A stretch of 64,000 bases of DNA from Buddleja alternifolia (Eukaryota; Streptophyta; Magnoliopsida; Lamiales; Scrophulariaceae): NCBI GenBank assembly GCA_019426215.1, contig CM033403.1, forward strand, positions 6,408,012 through 6,472,011. The letters run 5' to 3'. Made by a program: the position numbers and the translations under genes. This document shows, in pieces, positions 60,082-64,000 of this stretch. Every line of letters begins with the position of its first letter. The first letter of the stretch is position 1. Under the pieces are notes generated by a model. That model searched no databases, was not told the DNA's origin, and was given only the letters and a program-made list of their open reading frames with translations.

Positions 60082-60454
60082 ATTTATGCATACAAATGGT
60101 ACAACCACCGTCTTCCTCCGGCCTCCATCACCCAGACCTTCGATGCTAACCACCATTGTCTTCCTTCCTTCCATCCATCCGCTTCGGCTAGCTCTCTGCC
60201 ATTGGCATGTCCTCGCCATCTCCATTCCGAAAATATACGTAGTTACACAGTCAAAGTATGGGACAGAAAGAAGTAGAAGCAATTGGCGGTGGCGACTCGA
60301 CCAATTATTTGGCAGTGGTGGCAGCAAAAGGAGATAGACGGAAGGGGTGGAGAGGAGGCATACGAGTGGGGAAAAGAGGAAACAGATGGGAGAAGGCGAA
60401 GGTAGGAGTGGTGTCTTGGGCAGAAAATGGTAGCATGATAGTGGTGGTAGTGAG
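59652..60454. other. Non-coding; TA microsatellite and GGTGG-rich patch
   Basis: A TA run at about 60049-60076 is followed by a C-rich to G-rich region (60100-60450) with overlapping ORFs on both strands that show no known domain. I regard these as chance ORFs in MITE or repeat sequence. Confidence 0.45.
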
Positions 60455-61763
60455 TGTTGGTCTCAAGTGGCATATGAAAAGGGTCTAGAAAGGGGGGGAT
60501 TGAATAGACCCTGAAGTTTTCTTTAAACTTCAAAAATTTTCTTGCCTTAAAAAATGTTTTGAACGCTTGGAAAACAAAGCTCTTAGTTAAGCGCTAGATG
60601 GAGTAACTTAGATTTAGTGATTTTAGCAATTACCAGAGTAAGGTAACACTTAGATCTCATAATCAGAGTTAGCACAGCGAAATAATTTTGATTACTTAGT
60701 GTTCCGATTGCCAATTTCGTAGCTTGACTGATTTTAATGCTTTTAAAGAATATTATGCAAATGACAAATAAAGCAATGAAACAGTAAAGTAAATAACACA
60801 AGATATGAAAGGTTCATTGGGTGATGTAATCCTAGTTACGTCCTTATTTTCCTTTGCACTCAGAGGAATTCACTAAATGATACTCAAAGTCTCCACAAAG
60901 ATGACTTCTACAAATGGTGAATAATAATGAAGATGATATTGAGCTCCTTGATCACACATACTTCAACTCGACTTAGATCTCTTTTCAAACAAGCTTCTTT
61001 CATCTAGAAATAATGCTTGAAATACAACATCTTCTTTACACAGACGAAAGAGGTTGGAGGGTTTTTGTCACTAGGGTTTGTTTGATTTAGAAGTTCAAAC
61101 AACTTGGAATATCTCAATAGTAGTTTAGGGTTCTTCAAGAAAGATTTTTGAGATATTGGTGACTGTCTTTGAGATGTATTTAAAGCTTGAAGGATTTGGA
61201 TATGGAGATTTAAAAGCTTTTTTGGGAAGAATTATGGAGTTGAAATTCAGCAAAGGGTTGTGCAACTCTAGCTTGAATAAATGTTCACGTGTGTGTATTC
61301 TTGGTATTTAGGGTTTGCTGAATAGTCCTATTTATAAGCAATTCTTGGAAAAAGTGTCTGTTTGACACATGAGCTGGCGCGTGCCTTTCACTCAAGAGAG
61401 TGGAACTACTTCTTGTCAGAAATCCCTGAAATTCTGCTGCAACGATTAGATGCGACAGACTTAAACTCTGACAGTCTAGTCAAGGTGGCTTGTCCGTAAG
61501 TCAATAATCCTTATCACATATAATGCTCTTATCAGGCATTAAATGCATTTCAATTTATTTCTCGTTGGATATTATTGATTGCATTTAAGTCCCTCTTGAC
61601 TTTGGAATTTATTTCAGGTGAATCTTTGTCGCTTGGAATGCTGATTCAGAAATCCTGAAATGTCTTCAGCGTTTGACGGGCGCTTAAGACAATTTTCATC
61701 TTCTCTTGACTTCAGATGCTGATCTTCAACTTTATCTTTGATAAACTCACCTAGAATTCTATC
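60455..61763 (-). repeat. SIRE-like LTR, inverted, lacking its first ~200 bp
   Basis: On the plus strand it begins TGTTGGTCTCAAGTGGCAT and continues AAGGGTCTAGAAAGGGGGGG, the reverse complement of the end of the solo LTR at 20189-21987. It runs to CTCACCTAGAATTCTAT at 61763, which corresponds to about position 20384 of the solo copy. The LTR start (about 195 bp) is missing where the next LTR begins. No internal element sequence borders it on the left. Confidence 0.82.
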
Positions 61764-61765
61764 TA

Positions 61766-63096
61766 TTAGGAATTTCATGTTAGATGTTTTGATGATGACA
61801 ATTAGAATTTATGTTAGACCCCAAAATATGTAAGTTTAATTTTTGTAGAAATCTTGTATAAGCTTTGAGTATTAGATTTGTAATAGGCTTTATAGGCTTA
61901 GATTTATTTTTTGTTCTAAATTGTTAGGTTAAGTATTCTTAGACTGAGCGTCTGATGATTTCTGTGTGAGTTCATCAGTAGTTGAGTTTGAAGACTCAAG
62001 CGCCTAATACCTGAATGAAGATGAAGATTCCAAGCGTCTAGATGACCAGCTATATCAAGCATCATTTATAGGACAGAAATCATTCAAGGATGGATAAGCA
62101 TCTACCAATGACTGGTTTCACCTGAATTTATTTCTAAGTCTAGAAGGAGTTTAATGCAAATATTCTCAGTGCATTAAGTGCCAACGGACATTTAATTCAA
62201 ATGCATTAAATGATGATAAGAGCATTAAATGTGATAAGCACTTTCAGACGTACGGAGAAGCCACCCTATTGGACTGTCAACCTTTCACAGACTGCAGCAT
62301 CAATTTTTGAGCAGCAGATTTTCAGGAAAAAAGATAAAAGTTGTTCACTCGCGGAAGTGAGAGACACGTGCCTGTGCATGCGTCAAACGAACACTTTTTC
62401 CAAGAATGCCTATAAATAGAACTTCAACAACAAGCCAAAATAACTATTCATTCCAAGCCAAATTGCTGTTGCATTGAAGTCTCATTCCTTAAACTCTCAG
62501 AAAATCCAGAACATTCAAGCAAACATTCTCCTTGCTTTTCTTAAATTCCTGAGACAATCAACCAAATATCTCAAACATGCTTTTTGGAAAAACCTTCACT
62601 ACTATTGAGATATTCCCAATTGTTTGAACTTTATCAACATCAAACAAATTGTTTAGAAAAACCCCATCCAAGCCTTGCGATCTCTGTGAAGTCGAAGTTG
62701 GATACTTGCACTATTTCTAGGTAAGAGAAGCAAGGGGATCATAGTGATTTGTAGCAGAAGTCTGTGTGATCAAGGAGCTCAAGTCATCAACATCCATCTC
62801 TCCCTAATTTGTAGAAGTTTCTGTGTGATTCTTTGAGAATCATCTTAGTGGATTGCCTCCGAGTGTTCAAGGAGAAGAAGGACGTAGTTGAGATTATACC
62901 ACCCAACGAACCTTACAATTATTGTGTTTTTTACTTTACAGTCAATTTTCTTATTATCATATCATTGCATAAATTGATCAAGTCAAACACAATCAAATGC
63001 TAAGCAACTAAAATACTTTCTGTGACGCGAAAGCTTTCAAAAAGGAAGAATCCAAAAAATCATTCTGCTGTGCTAACACTGATCAAAGAACTGAAC
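61766..63096 (+). repeat. SIRE-like 5' LTR, lacking its last ~270 bp, fused to gag
   Basis: It begins TTAGGAATTTCATGTTAGAT, the start of the solo LTR at 20189 without the first TG, and matches through TCATTCTGCTGTGCTAACAC and GATCAAAGAACTGAACGC at 63096, equivalent to about 21719 in the solo copy. The remaining LTR end, the PBS and the leader are absent; gag-coding sequence follows within 50 bases. Confidence 0.8.
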
Positions 63097-63162
63097 GCGC
63101 CTGGAGCCACGGAAGTATTCAAATTCTAAAGGTTATTACCAAAGCGCCTGGAGCCACGGAAG
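63097..63162 (+). repeat. 19-bp direct repeat at LTR-gag fusion
   Basis: GCGCCTGGAGCCACGGAAG occurs at 63097-63115 and again at 63144-63162. The second copy is in the gag frame (APGATE); the first replaces LTR sequence at the deletion junction. Confidence 0.88.
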
Positions 63163-64000
63163 AAACTCCAGATGGCTATGTTGAGAAGCCTAAACAAGAG
63201 TGGTCCACTGATGAGCGTAGAAGAGCAAATTTGGACAATGTTGGTCATAACGCTCTATATACGGCTATTGGTGATAATGACAATTTATTCAACAAAGTCA
63301 AATCATGTAATACCACTAAAGAAATTTGGGATAAGTTGGCCATAATCTGTGGTGGCTCAGCTCAGATCAAGGAAAATAAGCTCTCCATTGCTAAGGAAAA
63401 ATTCAACAGCTTTAAGATGTTACCTAACGAGACACTAGAGCAATTAGACATAAGATTCATAGCTCTTGTTACGGAACTTACATCGTTGGGAATGGATTTG
63501 CAAAACAGAGAAATGGTGGTTAAATTTTCAGAAGTCTACCTAGTAGATTTTTGATGAAGACAACTGCAATGAGAGAATCTAATATGTTGGATCTTTTAAG
63601 TCCAAAAGACGCCTTTTCAGAACTCAAGGCATTTGAGTTTGAGTTGAATTCAGCCAGTGATGTTGTGAGTAGTCCGGTAATTGAATCTGGAGCGCTCGTA
63701 GCATCAATCAAGGGTAAATTGGGTAATAAGGGAAAAGGTTCAGATATCAGTGAGGATGAGGAACTAGCGCTTCTAAATAGATTTAGAAAGTTCTTGAAAT
63801 ATGTAAAGAAAGGAAATAATCCTAAGCATTAAGGACACAGTTCCTATCAAACGCCTGCTCCAGTACAACAACAGTATCAAGCGCCTTAGTATTCTGTTGC
63901 TACATCCCAAGTGCCTGTTCAGTACCAAGCGTCTGCTCAAAATCTCTCAGCGCCAGTGGTCTCAAAACCACACACTACAAGGTTAACAAATGAACAAAAG
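63117..64000 (+). pseudogene. SIRE-like copia gag, partial, runs off the window
   Basis: The frame open from about 63117 to 63554 reads APGATEETPDGYVEKP, then NALYTAIGDNDNLFNKVKSC and TTKEIWDKLAIICGGSAQI, a UBN2-type copia gag domain. Near 63530 a single-base frameshift moves the reading to the next frame, 63551-63832 (MRESNMLDLL, then GSDISEDEELALLNRFRKF), where a stop falls before any zinc knuckle. Downstream sequence rich in CAAGCGCC/GTGCCTG words continues to the edge. In intact elements gag forms the virus-like particle. The family link to the LTR at 61766 is by position. Confidence 0.82.

Noticed and set aside
60010..60533. Overlapping ORFs on both strands
   Set aside because: Chance ORFs in repeat-derived sequence, partly in the inverted LTR.

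Overview
This window is nuclear DNA of a flowering plant, almost certainly a dicot; an asterid is possible, but the sequence does not fix the species. The reasons are plant-type Ty1/copia and Ty3/gypsy retrotransposons, L1-type plant LINEs with DUF4283 ORF1 domains, many MITEs with plant-type termini, and one intron-containing plant transcription-factor gene. I see no bacterial operon, CRISPR array, rRNA or tRNA gene. Most long open frames are fragments of transposable elements (TEs).

Layout, left to right. At 1-2.5 kb lies a decayed minus-strand copia element (gag, protease, integrase). A plus-strand copia LTR with its primer-binding site (PBS) follows at 3434-5181. From 6422 to 20161 there is a degenerate minus-strand gypsy element with long LTRs. 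It is interrupted by a solo copia LTR (8644-10268, inside the RNase H region) and by a minus-strand LINE (15478-20055, inside the 5' LTR, with a perfect 13-bp target-site duplication, TSD). A SIRE-like solo LTR (20189-21987, TSD CGTCG) sits just beyond. From 22699 to 35566 there is a complete, very young Athila-type gypsy element on the minus strand. Its LTRs differ by nine substitutions and its TSD AGTCA is perfect, yet the polyprotein has one frameshift and the extra 3' ORF has one stop codon.

The right half is less crowded. A hAT-type MITE (36175-37101) precedes the only convincing host gene, a minus-strand, five-coding-exon, 148-codon atypical bHLH gene resembling bHLH153 (38035 to about 41826, with a non-coding 5' exon carrying three tiny upstream ORFs). 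Beyond it are a PIF/Harbinger MITE (42646-43176), a plus-strand LINE of about 6.3 kb (43777-50046) inserted at the boundary of a 103-bp tandem duplication, and a MITE-dense stretch (51.2-59.7 kb) of Mutator-like, hAT-like and Harbinger-like elements, many with recognisable TSDs. The window ends with two SIRE-like LTRs head to head (60455-63096), the second fused by deletion directly to a copia gag region that runs to the edge.

Functionally the window is one probable regulatory gene in a sea of nested, mostly dead TEs. I did not find a new biological system. The signal I find hardest to explain is a family of about two dozen GC-rich near-palindromes (core GGCGCCTAGGCGCC) spread through the LTRs, the untranslated region and the gag coding sequence of the Athila element. 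All similarity statements come from reading by eye; no alignment or database search was run.
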